A stretch of DNA of 64,000 nt from Methanobacterium spitsbergense (GTDB lineage: Archaea > Methanobacteriota > Methanobacteria > Methanobacteriales > Methanobacteriaceae): contig NZ_JAIOUQ010000003.1 in assembly GCF_019931065.1 (NCBI RefSeq), positions 539,569 to 603,568 of the forward strand, read 5' to 3'. A program made the position numbers and the translations under genes. Below are positions 42,429 through 54,541 of this stretch, in pieces. Below the pieces are notes generated by a model. It saw only the letters and a list, made by a program, of their open reading frames with translations, was not told where the DNA came from and made no database searches. How positions within the stretch are numbered: the first letter of the stretch is position 1; each line of letters starts with the position of its first letter.

Positions 42429-43289
42429 ATGGATCCTAATATATTTGATATAGACGGAGCAGACATTGCCTGGTGTCCGGGATGTGGAGATTTTGCAATT
42501 CTCAAGACAATAAAGGAAACACTTGCAGAAATGGAAATCAGCCCAGAAGAGCTGGTTTTTGTATCTGGAATTGGGCAGGCCGGTAAATTACCTCATTATC
42601 TTAAAGCAAATGTTTTTAATGGGCTTCATGGAAGATCTTTACCTGTATCCACAGCAATAAAAGCTGTTAATCCAGAACTTATTGTAGTTAATGTGAGTGG
42701 TGATGGTTGCACATATGGTGAAGGAGGTAACCACTTTATCCATAATATTAGACGTAATCCTGACATAACAAACATTGTTCACAACAACATGGTTTATGGT
42801 TTAACAAAAGGACAAGCATCCCCAACAAGTCAAAGAGATTTTAACACTCCTTTGCAGATTGAAGGCGTAACATTAGAACCCTTTAATCCACTGGCAATAG
42901 CAATAGCCCTAAATGCATCATTTGTTGCTCGGGCATTTAGTGGAGATATAAAACAAACTAAAGAAATTCTTAAAAAGGCAATAAAACATAAGGGATATGC
43001 TTTAATTGATATATTCCAACCATGTGTGACTTTCAACAAGGTTAACACATTTCAATGGTTTAAAAATAATACCTATTATTTAGATGAATCCCACGACCAC
43101 TTTGATAGAGAGGAAGCATTCAAAAAGTCAATTGAAACAGAAAAATATCCTTTAGGCATATTCTATATGAATTCCGATAATAAAACATTTGAAGAGAACA
43201 TAGTTGCCTATAAAACAGACAAATCACCCATGTACCAGAGGGATCTTGACATTGGTAAATTGAAGAAATTAATTGACACAAAAAAATGA
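42429..43289 (+). CDS. 2-oxoacid:ferredoxin oxidoreductase, beta (thiamine diphosphate) subunit
   Basis: This 286-residue subunit binds thiamine diphosphate. It shows the N-terminal cluster cysteines AWCPGCGDF, the substrate region [16 protein letters not shown], the TPP motif [15 protein letters not shown] (GDG-x-N type) and [16 protein letters not shown] third cysteine (PCVTFN) lies near 200, as in family members that bind one [4Fe-4S] cluster. It starts 3 bp after the alpha gene, with AGGAGG inside the alpha coding end, so the two are one operon and one enzyme. The oxoacid is not determinable here. Confidence 0.92.
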   Translation: MDPNIFDIDGADIAWCPGCGDFAILKTIKETLAEMEISPEELVFVSGIGQAGKLPHYLKANVFNGLHGRSLPVSTAIKAVNPELIVVNVSGDGCTYGEGGNHFIHNIRRNPDITNIVHNNMVYGLTKGQASPTSQRDFNTPLQIEGVTLEPFNPLAIAIALNASFVARAFSGDIKQTKEILKKAIKHKGYALIDIFQPCVTFNKVNTFQWFKNNTYYLDESHDHFDREEAFKKSIETEKYPLGIFYMNSDNKTFEENIVAYKTDKSPMYQRDLDIGKLKKLIDTKK

Positions 43290-43385
43290 ATAAAAATTTT
43301 TAAATAGAATTTCCTTAAGATATGGTTATTAACAAAATGTTAAAATAGGGTGTAATTAATTATTAAAAAGAATTAGAGGTAAAGT

Positions 43386-44159
43386 ATGGATAAAATTAGG
43401 ATTCGATCTTGGAATGTCAATGGTATTAGGGCAGTTCATAAAAAAGGGTTTTTGGAATGGTTTATTAACGAAAAACCAGACATTCTTTGCCTTCAAGAAA
43501 CAAAAGCAACTAGAAAACAATTTCCTAAAGATTTAAGGGTTATTGATAATTATCATCTTTATAATTCCGAAGCAGAAAAGAAGGGATACAGTGGAACTGC
43601 AACATATTCATCTATCAAACCTGAAAAAGTACAATATGGTTTTGGAATTAACAGATTCGATCTTGAGGGAAGAACAATTATCACAGATTATGGGGATTTT
43701 ATACTGTTCAACATCTATTTCCCTAACGGTAAGATGTCACATGAGAGGTTACAATACAAGATGGAATTCTACGATGTATTCCTAGGATATGTAGATGAGC
43801 TGAAGGATGAGGGAAGGAATATAGTTGTATGTGGAGATGTTAACACTGCACATAAAGAAATAGATCTGGCCCATCCAAAAGAAAACTCAAAAATTTCAGG
43901 ATTTCTTCCTGAGGAAAGGGCTTGGATGGATAAATTTTTTAGTCATGGCTATGTGGACACTTTCAGAGAATTTAACAAGAAACCCGAACAATATACGTGG
44001 TGGAGTTACCGTACCAGGGCAAGGGATAGAAATGTCGGCTGGAGACTGGACTATTTCTTTGTAAACAAGGAATTTATGGATAATGTTGAGTCTTCATACA
44101 TTTTATACGATGTAATGGGATCAGATCATTGCCCAATCGGTCTTGATATTACGATATAG
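43386..44159 (+). CDS. xth: Exonuclease III family AP/uridine endonuclease (Mth212-like)
   Basis: This is an ExoIII-family DNA repair nuclease. Motifs are [16 protein letters not shown] with the metal-binding Asn, LCLQETKA (Glu), [12 protein letters not shown] (Asp and Asn), WRLDYFFV and the terminal [10 protein letters not shown] with the catalytic His. At 257 residues it equals Mth212 of Methanothermobacter, which cuts DNA directly at deoxyuridine in addition to abasic sites and so replaces uracil glycosylase. The same dU activity is likely but not proved by motifs. GAGGT precedes the ATG. It stands alone between the oxidoreductase and gatD. Confidence 0.94.
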   Translation: MDKIRIRSWNVNGIRAVHKKGFLEWFINEKPDILCLQETKATRKQFPKDLRVIDNYHLYNSEAEKKGYSGTATYSSIKPEKVQYGFGINRFDLEGRTIITDYGDFILFNIYFPNGKMSHERLQYKMEFYDVFLGYVDELKDEGRNIVVCGDVNTAHKEIDLAHPKENSKISGFLPEERAWMDKFFSHGYVDTFREFNKKPEQYTWWSYRTRARDRNVGWRLDYFFVNKEFMDNVESSYILYDVMGSDHCPIGLDITI

Positions 44160-44409
44160 AACTAAAATTCCTGAATTAAAGTATTTAAGGAGTTTAAATT
44201 TTATTATTTTATTTAATATTTAAGTTTCGCATTGATTTTAGATTATATTATATATATTAAAAAAGTTAAACATCAAAACTTAAAAGTTTTATGAGATGTT
44301 TTACTAAGATAAAACACCTAATTATTATGCAGCGTTTTTTGTATAATCATTTAGACTTCATTATAAAAAACTTAAACAGGAATTTAATCAATACTTAGAG
44401 GGATGTTAT

Positions 44410-45723
44410 ATGGGTTATAAAGGATCTTCACAGAAATTTTTGGAATTATCAGGCATATCCATAGGGGATATTATTAAAATTACAAAAAACAATGTTTCTT
44501 ACCAGGGAATTCTACTTGATAGAGCGGAAGATCCTGATGATAAACACATAGTTTTAAAACTAGATAGCGGTTACAACATAGGGATAGATGTTGTGGGAGC
44601 ATTGGCAGAATTAGTAACAAAAGGAGATAAGCCCAATTTAGAACTTCCACCTTTAGATATGGGGAAAGATGTAGATAAACCAGATATATCAATAGTATCC
44701 ACGGGAGGAACTGTCGCATCTGTTGTTGATTATAAAACAGGTGCAGTTCATCCTGCTTTTACAGCAGATGATCTTATTAGGGCAAATCCAGAATTACTTG
44801 TCCACGCTAATATAAATGGTGAAGCAATTCTCAATATTCTGAGTGAAAATATGAAACCCGAGTATTGGGCAAAAACTGCAAGATCAGTAGCTGATGAAAT
44901 TAATAACGGAGCCGATGGGATTGTTGTAGCACATGGTACAGATACAATGCACTACACATCTGCAGCTCTGAACTTCATGTTAGATACACCTGTACCTGTT
45001 GTTGTGACAGGTGCTCAGAGAAGTTCCGACAGACCCTCTTCAGATGCATTTATGAACTTGATAAGTTCGGTGGTAGCTGCAAAATCTGATATAGCCGAAG
45101 TAACACTTTGTATGCATGCAGAAGAAGATGATTCATATTGTTTACTTCACCGTGGAACAAAGGTCAGAAAAATGCATACAACTCGCAGAGACACCTTCAG
45201 AAGTATAAACACCCTTCCAATTGCTAAAATTGAAAAAGGTAAATTAAAACTAGTTGATAAAAATTCAAATTATAAAAAGAGAAGCAACGAAAATGTACAG
45301 CTTCATGATGATCTCGAAGAGAAAGTTGCTTTAATTAAGAGCTATCCTGGAATTGAGGCAGACATAATTGATTATCACATTGACAAGGGGTACAAGGGAA
45401 TTGTTCTTGAGGGTACAGGATTGGGACATTGTCCTGAAAATTTACTGCCATCGCTTGAAAGGGCAAAAGATTCTGATATTCCAGTTGTTATGACTTCACA
45501 ATGTTTATATGGTCTGGTTAATATGAATGTGTATAGTACGGGTAGAAAAATTGTTTCTGCTGGTGTGATTTCTGTTTTTGACATGATTCCTGAGACAACA
45601 TATGTTAAATTAGTTTGGGCTCTGGGTCAAACCGAAAATATTGAAGAAGTCAAAAAAATCATGCAAACCAATATAGCAGGGGAGATAGGGGAAAAATCAT
45701 CAGAAAAATACTTTTTGAACTGA
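44410..45723 (+). CDS. gatD: Glu-tRNA(Gln) amidotransferase subunit GatD
   Basis: GatD is the asparaginase-like subunit that releases ammonia for the archaeal GatDE enzyme, which converts Glu-tRNA-Gln to Gln-tRNA-Gln. Features are an N-terminal SH3-like domain (residues 1-85) followed by type I L-asparaginase motifs: [13 protein letters not shown] with the catalytic Thr, [30 protein letters not shown] and the late GTGLGHCPE. The 437 residues fit the family. GAGGGATG precedes the ATG. gatE follows after 36 bp on the same strand. Confidence 0.97.
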   Translation: MGYKGSSQKFLELSGISIGDIIKITKNNVSYQGILLDRAEDPDDKHIVLKLDSGYNIGIDVVGALAELVTKGDKPNLELPPLDMGKDVDKPDISIVSTGGTVASVVDYKTGAVHPAFTADDLIRANPELLVHANINGEAILNILSENMKPEYWAKTARSVADEINNGADGIVVAHGTDTMHYTSAALNFMLDTPVPVVVTGAQRSSDRPSSDAFMNLISSVVAAKSDIAEVTLCMHAEEDDSYCLLHRGTKVRKMHTTRRDTFRSINTLPIAKIEKGKLKLVDKNSNYKKRSNENVQLHDDLEEKVALIKSYPGIEADIIDYHIDKGYKGIVLEGTGLGHCPENLLPSLERAKDSDIPVVMTSQCLYGLVNMNVYSTGRKIVSAGVISVFDMIPETTYVKLVWALGQTENIEEVKKIMQTNIAGEIGEKSSEKYFLN

Positions 45724-45759
45724 TGATCAGTATTATATTTTAGTTATAGGGGGATCTTT

Positions 45760-47634
45760 ATGGACTACAAAAAATTAGGTTTAAAAATGGGTCTTGAAAT
45801 ACACCAACAGCTTAACACAGAAAAAAAGTTATTTTGTCCGTGTAAATGTGAATTAACTGATAAAAAGCCTGATTACAAACTTTTAAGGTATTTGAGACCA
45901 ACCCAAAGTGAGCTTGGGAAAATAGATAGGGCGGCTTTTGAAGAATCTAGGCGGAAATTAAAATTTATATATGAATCATACGATTATGAAACATGTCTAG
46001 TAGAATCTGATGATGAACCACCACACCCACTGAATATGGAAGCCTTAGAAATAGCAATGATAATAGCTTCCATTCTTCATATGAATATTATTGATGAATT
46101 CCACACCATGAGAAAACAGGTTATAGATGGGAGTAATACAGGCGGATTTCAGCGAACTGGACTTGTCGCAACAGATGGATATCTTGAAACAGAATATGGA
46201 ATTGTCAAAATAGAAAATCTCTGCCTTGAAGAAGACGCAGCTAGAAGAATTAGTCAGAAGAGAGGGAAAGTAGTATTCAGACTCGATAGGCTGGGAATTC
46301 CTTTGTTGGAAGTAACTACAGATCCATCTATTAAACATCCTGAACAAGTTAAAGAAGTTGCATATCAATTGGGTCAAGTTCTTCGAAGTACAAAGGTGAA
46401 ACGGGGACTAGGAACAATACGTCAAGACCTGAATATTTCCATTGCAGAAGGAGCACGTGTGGAAATAAAAGGGGTACAAGACCTTGATTTAATGCCCAAA
46501 ATGGTAGAAAATGAAGTTAAAAGACAATTAAACCTCATAAAAATAATGAAGGAACTTCAAAGTAGAGAAGCTACTGTTGATAATGAAATACATAATTTAA
46601 ATAAAATATTTAAAAAAACTGAATCTAAAATAATATCTAAAGCATTGTCCAATGGAGGAAATGTTCTAGCAATAAAATTAGGTGGATTTAAAGGTTTAAT
46701 AGGAAAAGAAGTTCAACCTGGAAGGCGTTTTGGAACTGAACTAGCAGGTTATGCTAAAAAGATGGGAGTATCAGGAATATTTCATATTGATGAACTTCCA
46801 GCATATGGTATAACAGATGTAGATATTGAAAGAATTGCAGACCATCTCAAACTATCGGAATATGATGCATTTATCATTGTTGCAGATGAGGATGAAAAGG
46901 CAAGAAATGCTATTATGGAAGTACAAAGAAGAGCAAAAACATCTATTAAAGAAGTCCCTGAAGAAACAAGGAAGGCTTTAGAAGATGCTAACAGTGAATA
47001 TCTCAGACCATTACCCACAGCTAGCCGTATGTATGTTGAAACAGACATACCTACTACTGTAATATCTAAAGAGCAGATAAATGATATTAAATCAAATTTA
47101 CCCGAACTTCCAAATGAAAAGAAACAAAGAATTATTGATCAGTACAAATTAAGTGAGGATATAGCTTCACAATTAGTTCGATTAGATAAGGTGGAAAATT
47201 TCGAAGATATAATGTCCACCTCAAAATTAGACCCAACCACGGTAGGATCAACACTTGCTTACACACTTAAAGAGCTTAGAAGAGATGGAAATGATGTTTC
47301 AAGATTAGATAATAAGATGTTGAAGGATACTTTTGCATTGGTTGAAGATGGAAAAATCGTTAAAGAAGCAGTTTCAGAAGTTATTGTGGGATTATGTAAC
47401 GAAGAAGGTTCACCAGAGCAGATAGCTAGAAGTCTTAACATTATTATGCTCTCTGAAAAAGAAGTGGAAAAAATAATAGATGAGATACTGTTTGAAAATA
47501 GCAAAATTGTTGAAGAACGTGGAATGGGTGCAATTGGAGCTTTAATGGGTAAATCCATGCAGAAACTCCAGGGTAAGGCAGATGGAAAACTTGTGAATAA
47601 ACTTTTGAGGGATAAGATACAGAATATAAAGTAG
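45760..47634 (+). CDS. gatE: Glu-tRNA(Gln) amidotransferase subunit GatE
   Basis: GatE phosphorylates and amidates the glutamyl group on tRNA-Gln in the archaeal transamidation pathway. The 624 residues show the GatB/GatE start [22 protein letters not shown], the signature [24 protein letters not shown], the nucleotide region [16 protein letters not shown], an AspRS-like insertion (residues about 280-400) and a C-terminal YqeY-type tail ([12 protein letters not shown] and [14 protein letters not shown]). It forms an operon with gatD. An intact GatDE pair means that no glutaminyl-tRNA synthetase is needed. Confidence 0.97.
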   Translation: MDYKKLGLKMGLEIHQQLNTEKKLFCPCKCELTDKKPDYKLLRYLRPTQSELGKIDRAAFEESRRKLKFIYESYDYETCLVESDDEPPHPLNMEALEIAMIIASILHMNIIDEFHTMRKQVIDGSNTGGFQRTGLVATDGYLETEYGIVKIENLCLEEDAARRISQKRGKVVFRLDRLGIPLLEVTTDPSIKHPEQVKEVAYQLGQVLRSTKVKRGLGTIRQDLNISIAEGARVEIKGVQDLDLMPKMVENEVKRQLNLIKIMKELQSREATVDNEIHNLNKIFKKTESKIISKALSNGGNVLAIKLGGFKGLIGKEVQPGRRFGTELAGYAKKMGVSGIFHIDELPAYGITDVDIERIADHLKLSEYDAFIIVADEDEKARNAIMEVQRRAKTSIKEVPEETRKALEDANSEYLRPLPTASRMYVETDIPTTVISKEQINDIKSNLPELPNEKKQRIIDQYKLSEDIASQLVRLDKVENFEDIMSTSKLDPTTVGSTLAYTLKELRRDGNDVSRLDNKMLKDTFALVEDGKIVKEAVSEVIVGLCNEEGSPEQIARSLNIIMLSEKEVEKIIDEILFENSKIVEERGMGAIGALMGKSMQKLQGKADGKLVNKLLRDKIQNIK

Positions 47635-47723
47635 TTGTGATGTTTTTAATAAAAAAATTATTAAGTGTATACGCACTTAAAATCCCTTAAATAATATTTA
47701 ATAATGGAATTTCGGGTGGTTTT

Positions 47724-48638
47724 ATGGAAGAACATGATATTATTATTGTGGGGGCAGGACCTGCAGGTCTAACAGCAGGCATATACGCAGGAAGAGAAGG
47801 TTTGAAAGCAATGATTATCGATAAAGGTGTTAAAGGTGGAAATGCTAACATGGCCCCTGTTATTGCAAATTTTCCAGGGTATAAATCAATACCGGGATTG
47901 GAGTTGCTTAAAAATATTGGAAACCAAGCAGAAAAATATATTTATATCCGGGAATACGAAGAAATAGTTGAAATACAGAAAAAAACCGACACAATAACAT
48001 TAAAAACTGATAAAGATAATTATAGAACTAAATCATTAATAATCTGCTCTGGCACAACCTACAGGAAATTGGGTGTTCCTGGTGAGGATAAATATATAGG
48101 GAAAGGAATATCATATTGTTCAATATGTGATGGAATGCTTTTTAAGGGTAGAGATGTTTTAGTTATTGGTGGAGGTAACTCTGCTGTTACACATGCTCTC
48201 CATCTTAAAGATATAGGTGTAAATGTTAAAATTGTCCATAGAAGAGACGAGTTGAGAGCTCAGAAATATTTACAGGATAAACTACATGAAGTTGGAATAC
48301 CTATTATTTGGAACTCTGTTGTAAAGGAGATAAAGGGAGATATATTCCTAAAAAGTGTGATAGTCCATAATAGAGAAACAGATGTTGATGAAGAGCTGGA
48401 GGTTTCAGGTCTATTCTTAGCTGTAGGTGAAAAACCAAACAGTGACATTGCATCTAATATGGGTGTAAATGTAGATGAAATGGGTTATATCATAACAGAT
48501 AAAAACCAAAAAACAAATATTACAAATGTTTACGCTGCAGGAGATATAACTGGAGGAGTGAAACAACTTGTAGTTGCTTGTGGTGAAGGGGCTGTGGCTG
48601 CTGTAAATGCATATGAAGAACTTAAAATTGTAGAATAG
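47724..48638 (+). CDS. trxB: Thioredoxin reductase
   Basis: This flavoprotein passes electrons from NAD(P)H, or F420H2 in some methanogens, to thioredoxin-like proteins. It shows the FAD site GAGPAGLTAGIYA, the redox pair C132-S-I-C135 in YCSICDGML, the second nucleotide loop GGGNSAVTHALHL and the C-terminal FAD motif YAAGDITGG. The 304 residues fit the low-molecular-weight type. The NADPH-binding basic residues are represented by HRRDE, so NADPH is more likely than F420, although this is not decisive. A GGGTGG site precedes the ATG. Confidence 0.94.
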   Translation: MEEHDIIIVGAGPAGLTAGIYAGREGLKAMIIDKGVKGGNANMAPVIANFPGYKSIPGLELLKNIGNQAEKYIYIREYEEIVEIQKKTDTITLKTDKDNYRTKSLIICSGTTYRKLGVPGEDKYIGKGISYCSICDGMLFKGRDVLVIGGGNSAVTHALHLKDIGVNVKIVHRRDELRAQKYLQDKLHEVGIPIIWNSVVKEIKGDIFLKSVIVHNRETDVDEELEVSGLFLAVGEKPNSDIASNMGVNVDEMGYIITDKNQKTNITNVYAAGDITGGVKQLVVACGEGAVAAVNAYEELKIVE

Positions 48639-48701
48639 AATTTTTATGATTTAGATTATTCTTTTTTTAAATAAATTCCAATAAGTTTCATTGGAGGGAA
48701 T

Positions 48702-49550
48702 ATGTCAAATGTAAGATTTGGTCCGGCTGGAAGACCCATTAACTTTAAAGGTAATGCAAAGGATGCATGTACTTATATAAAAGAAGAAGGACTTGAAGCC
48801 TATGAATATCAGGCAACATATGGTGTAAAAATTTCTAAACAATCAGCAATCGAACTTAAGCAGGATTCTGAAGATAATGATGTACTTGTTTCGATGCATG
48901 CGCCATATTACATAAATTTATCATCAAACAAGGATGATGTGATAGAAAGATCCATTCAAAGGTTGATTCAAGCTGCAAAGGCTTCAGAATGGATGGGTGC
49001 TTATAGAACTGTTTTCCACCCCGGATTTTATACTAATTACACTTCAAATGAGGCTATGGATCGATGTAAAAATGCTATAAAGCAGATTATGGATAAATTG
49101 GAGGTTCTTGGGGTTGAAAATTACTATTTTGCACCGGAAACCACGGGAAAAAGGTCTCAACTTGGCAATTTGGATGAGATAATAGAAATTTGCAGGTCAT
49201 TTGATCATTTTGAACCTACAGTGGATTTTGCTCATGTATATGCAAGATCTAGAGGAAAAATTAATAAACGGGAAGATTACAATCAAATCTTTCAGAAACT
49301 TGAGGATGAATTAGGGATTAAATCTCTTCATTCTCATTTCACACATATAGAATACACAGATGCTGGAGAAAGAAAGCATCATAAACTTTTAGATGATAAT
49401 TATGGTCCTCCTCTCCAACCATTTATTGAAGAAATTGCTGAGTGCGGTTGGAACATTACAGTGATATGTGAAAGTCCACTAATTGATCAAGATGCTCTTG
49501 TAATGAAAAAGATGTACAGCCAGTTTTTGGCAAATAAAAAAAAGATATAA
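48702..49550 (+). CDS. nfo: Endonuclease IV-type AP endonuclease
   Basis: This is a TIM-barrel DNA repair enzyme that cuts at abasic sites using a three-zinc centre. Metal-ligand motifs are [13 protein letters not shown] (His), FHPGFY (His), [14 protein letters not shown] (Glu), [11 protein letters not shown] (Asp and His), [10 protein letters not shown] (His) and VICESP (Glu). The 282 residues match archaeal Nfo. GGAGG lies ahead of the ATG. With the ExoIII-family gene about 5 kb upstream the window holds two unrelated AP endonucleases. It follows trxB closely but need not share its function. Confidence 0.93.
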   Translation: MSNVRFGPAGRPINFKGNAKDACTYIKEEGLEAYEYQATYGVKISKQSAIELKQDSEDNDVLVSMHAPYYINLSSNKDDVIERSIQRLIQAAKASEWMGAYRTVFHPGFYTNYTSNEAMDRCKNAIKQIMDKLEVLGVENYYFAPETTGKRSQLGNLDEIIEICRSFDHFEPTVDFAHVYARSRGKINKREDYNQIFQKLEDELGIKSLHSHFTHIEYTDAGERKHHKLLDDNYGPPLQPFIEEIAECGWNITVICESPLIDQDALVMKKMYSQFLANKKKI

Positions 49551-49876
49551 CACCAAAAAAAATAACCTCTAAAACAACTCATTTTTATTTAAGAAGTCCT
49601 GATGTAAATTCTAAATAAAATATTACATTAATATTATTATTGGAAAATAATTAATATTAATGCAAGTAAATCATTGTTGTCTATAAAAATAATTATTTTT
49701 CATTTTTTTCAATATTATTTTGAGAACAAAACTTTTTTATCCATTGCAATATACAAGTATGTTCATATAGTATTGATTCTAAAAGTATAGCAAATCAACA
49801 AATATTTTGATATTCACAAATTTATACATTCAATTTGAATAAAATTTACTAAATATAAAAAATGGTAGGTATCCTA
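49551..49876. other. Intergenic region ahead of the AAA ATPase gene
   Basis: This is about 325 bp of very AT-rich sequence with no gene or clear structure. An ATG at 49862 opens the next frame early, but the GTG at 49877 with TAGGT upstream is the better start. Confidence 0.35.
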
Positions 49877-50998
49877 GTGAAACTGAATAATATAACTCCT
49901 GATACATTGGTATCGGACAAAAAAACTTCAAAAAATTTAAATGAACCTAATAAGGAGGCTAAACTGGTAGTACTCCAGTCTATTGGCTATCCATTTCTAT
50001 GTAATCTTGTTGAAAATCCTAAAATTGAAATATTCGATAAAGAACTTTTTGAACTTTATGCCAAAGAACAGTGGGAGGGATGTGTGGTTGATGAAGGTTC
50101 ATTCTTGTTTGACCAGAAATTACTTCCAGATTATGCATTTAAGATTGTGAAAGCTCATCCAGATAATTCAAAAATAACCGATAACACGTCAATTCTTCTA
50201 ATTGAGATTCAAGAATCGCGTGAAATAAAGCAGATTGAAAGTAGCATCCGAATGGAAGATGTGATTGGGCAGGAACGGGCTAAGACCAAGTGCAAAATAA
50301 TAATGAAATATCTTAAGGAACCAGATAAGTTCAAGGAATGGGCACCAAGGAATGTTCTGTTCTATGGAACACCGGGTACAGGAAAGACCATGCTTGCAAA
50401 ATCCCTTTCAAATGAATTAAAAGTTCCATTGTTTCTTGTTAAGGCAACTAGTCTTATAGGTGAACATGTAGGGGATGGTGCTAGACAAATTCATGAACTT
50501 TTTGAAATGGCTTCTGCAAGTTCACCTTCTGTTATTTTCATAGATGAGATGGATGCAGTAGGTCTAGACAGGAAATATCAATCGTTAAGGGGAGATGTTT
50601 CAGAGGTTGTCAATGCTTTGTTAACTGAAATGGATGGTATTGATCATCATAAGGGAGTTGTAACAATAGGTGCAACCAATAATCCTCATTTACTTGATTT
50701 CGCAATAAGGAGTAGATTTGAAGAGGAGATTGAATTCACACTTCCAGATGAAAAAGAAAGGTTGGCTATTTTAGATCTTTATACCGGATCAATGCCAATT
50801 AGTGTTGATTTGAACTTAGATAGACTTGTAAAATGTACTAAGGGGATGTCTGGAAGGGATATTAAGGACAGAATTTTAAAAGTTGCTCTTCATAAGGCAA
50901 TATACGAAGATACAGACACAGTTACATGGGAGCATGTCAAATATGCGCTTAAACAACATAAAACCAAACTGAACGAACCAAAAGGTATGTTCGCATAA
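49877..50998 (+). CDS. AAA-family ATPase, single AAA domain
   Basis: This ring-type ATPase of 373 residues has an N-terminal domain of about 115 residues with no recognised motif and then one AAA module. The Walker A is GTPGTGKT in [16 protein letters not shown], Walker [14 protein letters not shown], sensor 1 IGATNNP and the arginine finger region [14 protein letters not shown] helical lid ([12 protein letters not shown]) follows. The preceding [14 protein letters not shown] matches Cdc48- and proteasome-ATPase-like proteins. It lacks the coiled coil and HbYX tail of a proteasome ATPase, so it is more like a chaperone or unfoldase of unknown target. I chose the GTG start with TAGGT at good spacing. 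Confidence 0.85.
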   Translation: MKLNNITPDTLVSDKKTSKNLNEPNKEAKLVVLQSIGYPFLCNLVENPKIEIFDKELFELYAKEQWEGCVVDEGSFLFDQKLLPDYAFKIVKAHPDNSKITDNTSILLIEIQESREIKQIESSIRMEDVIGQERAKTKCKIIMKYLKEPDKFKEWAPRNVLFYGTPGTGKTMLAKSLSNELKVPLFLVKATSLIGEHVGDGARQIHELFEMASASSPSVIFIDEMDAVGLDRKYQSLRGDVSEVVNALLTEMDGIDHHKGVVTIGATNNPHLLDFAIRSRFEEEIEFTLPDEKERLAILDLYTGSMPISVDLNLDRLVKCTKGMSGRDIKDRILKVALHKAIYEDTDTVTWEHVKYALKQHKTKLNEPKGMFA

Positions 50999-51301
50999 TT
51001 ATTTAAGTTTTTTTCTTATTTTTTTGGATAAAATTTTAAATATACGTTTTAATGGAAAAATAGGACTTATATATACATCCCTCACAACACTCAGGATACA
51101 TGCTCTTTTTACACCTATATATTGATGTGTTCTATTCATAAATACCTAAGATCATAATTTACTATTGATTATATGGACTTTGGATTTGATTAAATTATAT
51201 GAATTTTTTTTGTAATATCTATTTATTTAGATTTAAAATTTAATAACAGTCAGGTTTATAAGTCATATAAAAAATTTAAATATGGAGAGGTATAGGATAT
51301 T
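50999..51301. other. Intergenic region after the AAA ATPase gene
   Basis: This AT-rich region of 303 bp has no supported gene. A minus-strand frame of about 43 codons ending near 51005 was considered and rejected. GGAGAGG just before 51302 serves the next gene. Confidence 0.35.
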
Positions 51302-52030
51302 ATGGGGTCTATGAATCTAAATGAGATAATTATCGATGCAATGAAGTATTCTGCTTCCGATTTGAAAATGTTACTTCTTCTTGGATTGGTACTTTTTATT
51401 GCAGATTTTGCAGATTCACTATCTGGGGCAGGAGAAACCACAGATATTCTAAGATTTTTTCTTAGTGTCGTAGTTATTTTACTTGCTATCTTTGAAGCAG
51501 GTTATGTTTTTAGAATAGTTGAAGAAACAATTCATGGATCAAAAAAACTTCCTCAATTCAATGAATTGAAAATAACATTCATACACGGACTTAAAGAGAC
51601 TATAGTCCTAATTATGTACTTTTCTATTCCTCTTTTGTTGTTTGTGTTGTTCTTTGTAGAATTTTTATTCTCTATGGATTTAGATGATGTTTCTGGAGAA
51701 AGTACAGCATTATTTCTAATTATACTTGCTATAACAGTTATTATTTATGCATTCTTCCCTGCGGTATTGTTACACCGAGCTCATCACAACGGAGAGGTAA
51801 GAGCAAGCATTGATTTTAAAAAGATTTATCATAAAATACGAAATGTGGGTATTAAACGATTGATTATTGTTTACCTTGGAATATTCATAGTTGGAACCAT
51901 GGTAGAAGTGGCTTTATCAGATAGTTTGGCAAATACTATTCCTATTATAGGTACTTTTATTCCTGATCTCATAATTGCCCCGTATATATTAATATTCTCT
52001 GCAAGGTTTCTGGGACTAATAGATAGATAA
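51302..52030 (+). CDS. DUF4013-like membrane protein
   Basis: This 242-residue integral membrane protein of unknown function resembles the DUF4013 family frequent in Methanobacteriales. Hydrophobic segments lie at about 18-38, 48-68, 98-122, 137-160, 188-208 and 215-235. The conserved-looking parts are the amphipathic N terminus (NLNEIIIDAMKYSASDL), a loop VEETIHGSKKLPQF, and LIIAPYILIFSARFLG at the end. An in-frame ATG at 51311 is an alternative start. It has no operon partner. Confidence 0.75.
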   Translation: MGSMNLNEIIIDAMKYSASDLKMLLLLGLVLFIADFADSLSGAGETTDILRFFLSVVVILLAIFEAGYVFRIVEETIHGSKKLPQFNELKITFIHGLKETIVLIMYFSIPLLLFVLFFVEFLFSMDLDDVSGESTALFLIILAITVIIYAFFPAVLLHRAHHNGEVRASIDFKKIYHKIRNVGIKRLIIVYLGIFIVGTMVEVALSDSLANTIPIIGTFIPDLIIAPYILIFSARFLGLIDR

Positions 52031-52162
52031 TTAATTATTTAATAAATGTAATTTAAGTAAAATTAATCAAAATAAATTTTTTATATGAATGAATCAATGA
52101 ATCCTTAATATTCTAATTAAAAATTGGTATGATTATTTAATAAATAATATTCTAATAATTTT

Positions 52163-53374
52163 CTATAACCACGATTTTTTTGAGAAAATAGTTTCAGCAG
52201 CTTCGATAACATTTTTTTCATCATTTTCAGCTGCTTCCTTTAGATTTTTTATTACATCATAAAATATACGTTCAACAACTACCTTTGTTAGGTCGTCAAC
52301 AATTTTTTCATTACCATTCATATCGCCAAGCATTTTAAATGCTTTCTGGGTTTCATTTAACCGGATATTTTCAGCTGTAATTCTGATATTTGATATGATG
52401 GGTTCCACTTCCAAATGTTTGAGGGAACGTTTTAAAAGTTTCATTTCATTTTTAACTATATCTTCTGCGTCTGATGCTTCAGTTTCTCTCATTTCCCTAC
52501 TTCTTTTTGCTATATCTCTTAGGTCGTCTATATTAAAGAGTTTCACACCAAGTTTGGAAACATCCTCTTCAATGTCTCGTGGATTTGCAATGTCTACCAT
52601 AACCATTTTTGAAATAATATGTGAAGGCACAACTTCTTTAACCTTTTGATAGGTTAAAATTGGGTGCGGTGCACCAGTTGCACTTATAACAACATCTGCA
52701 TCTCTCATTGCTTCATCTAATTTATCAAAGTGGATGGCTGATCCACCTAGTTCCCTTGCAAGTTCAACTGCTCTATCATGTGTTCTGTTTGCAACAACGA
52801 TGGCCTTTAAATTTTTCTCAACTAATGCCTTGGCAACAAGAGTTCCCATTTTACCTGCACCAATTACTAGAACCTTTTTACATTTAAGATCTCCATGAAC
52901 AGATTCTGCTAGTTCAACTGCAGCTGAACCAATAGATAAGGAACCTTCATTTATTTTTGTTTTTTTCCGTACAACCTGACCAACATGAATTGCCTTTATG
53001 AAGATTGTATTTAGCACCTCTCCACAGCATCCTTCTTTAACACTTCTCTTTTGTGCATCTTTTATCTGTCCGAGTATTTGGTCTTCGCCAAGTATCATTG
53101 ATTCCAAACCTGAGGATAATCTTAGTAGATGTTCCATTGCATTGTCATCTGTTTCAACAACAAAATCATCACATTGAAGGTTTTCAATAGAACATTCTCC
53201 TAAAACCAAGTAGATCTCTGCTCTATTACATGTATTTATCTTTAGATATTCTTGCACGGGATATCTTTCATAGATATTCTTGAAAACAGACTCAAGTTTC
53301 TGACTTGATCTTTCCATTTTACTAATGTCTGCTGTTTTGTGATCAACTCTAATGTTCAAAATCACTTTTTCCAC
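52163..53374 (-). CDS. hemA: Glutamyl-tRNA reductase HemA
   Basis: HemA reduces glutamyl-tRNA to glutamate-1-semialdehyde, the first step of tetrapyrrole synthesis. The catalytic cysteine is C49 in [10 protein letters not shown], followed by the family motif [18 protein letters not shown], the NADPH loop [30 protein letters not shown] and a helical dimerisation domain. The 403 residues fit. In a methanogen the pathway mainly feeds coenzyme F430, corrinoids and sirohaem. It is the last gene of an operon with atwA, the marker-9 gene and precorrin-2 dehydrogenase. Confidence 0.97.
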   Translation of the reverse strand: MEKVILNIRVDHKTADISKMERSSQKLESVFKNIYERYPVQEYLKINTCNRAEIYLVLGECSIENLQCDDFVVETDDNAMEHLLRLSSGLESMILGEDQILGQIKDAQKRSVKEGCCGEVLNTIFIKAIHVGQVVRKKTKINEGSLSIGSAAVELAESVHGDLKCKKVLVIGAGKMGTLVAKALVEKNLKAIVVANRTHDRAVELARELGGSAIHFDKLDEAMRDADVVISATGAPHPILTYQKVKEVVPSHIISKMVMVDIANPRDIEEDVSKLGVKLFNIDDLRDIAKRSREMRETEASDAEDIVKNEMKLLKRSLKHLEVEPIISNIRITAENIRLNETQKAFKMLGDMNGNEKIVDDLTKVVVERIFYDVIKNLKEAAENDEKNVIEAAETIFSKKSWL

Positions 53375-53426
53375 CTAAAATATAATTATTTTTAAGAATT
53401 TTTTCCCATAGAACCCTATTTTTAAT

Positions 53427-54059
53427 TCATAATTTAACATTGTTAAGGGATATTATCAACTCGTTAACATATTTCTTAGCATCTTCCAGTTTGCCCTCTG
53501 TTAAAAGTTTTTTTATTTTTTGATCTTCTAAAATGGTATAAAGGCATGATCTTCTTTTTTTCTGATCATCTAACCTTTCTTTGAGAATTTTCCGAGCAAA
53601 TGATTGGAGTTCGAGCTGCAGAACATCTTCTGGACTTATTACTTTTTCTATCTTTTTTCTTAACTCCCTTGACATGAGGGGGCTCTTTCCGCCGGTAAAT
53701 ATACATATTTGCACATCGCCTATGAAAAAAGATGATGGAACAATTAAATTGCCTTTATTTGGGAAGTCTGCTCTATTAATAAGTTTTTCTCCAGATAAGT
53801 CAGCTACTCTTTGGTTTAACTCATGGTCGGCTGAAGCAGTAATAACAATATCTGCCCATTCAACCCAATTATGAATTTCTTCAATTGGTTTTATAGTTGC
53901 ACCAAGATCATTTAAATCTTCTGGAACATGGCTTCCCACTACAACAACATTGGCCCCTGCCTCAAGGAATCTTATAGTTCTCCTATTTCCTACTTCTCCA
54001 GAACCTACTATTAAAACTTTTTTGTCCTTCATCTCAAGAAACAGAGGAGTCCAACCCAT
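53427..54059 (-). CDS. Precorrin-2 dehydrogenase / sirohydrochlorin-forming (Met8/CysG N-domain type)
   Basis: This 210-residue NAD-dependent enzyme oxidises precorrin-2 to sirohydrochlorin, the branch point towards sirohaem, cobamides and F430. It shows the Rossmann loop [22 protein letters not shown] (cited as [13 protein letters not shown]), a middle [18 protein letters not shown] and [21 protein letters not shown], all typical of the CysG N-terminal domain and Met8. There is no methyltransferase domain. It starts 1 bp after the marker-9 gene and ends 52 bp before hemA, so all are co-transcribed. Confidence 0.93.
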   Translation of the reverse strand: MGWTPLFLEMKDKKVLIVGSGEVGNRRTIRFLEAGANVVVVGSHVPEDLNDLGATIKPIEEIHNWVEWADIVITASADHELNQRVADLSGEKLINRADFPNKGNLIVPSSFFIGDVQICIFTGGKSPLMSRELRKKIEKVISPEDVLQLELQSFARKILKERLDDQKKRRSCLYTILEDQKIKKLLTEGKLEDAKKYVNELIISLNNVKL

Positions 54060-54060
54060 A

Positions 54061-54537
<477 letters not shown>

Positions 54538-54541
54538 TATT

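Noticed and set aside
50999..51142. 43-codon basic minus-strand frame after the AAA gene
   Set aside because: Weak ribosome binding site, very lysine-rich end from A/T runs, and no partner or motif.
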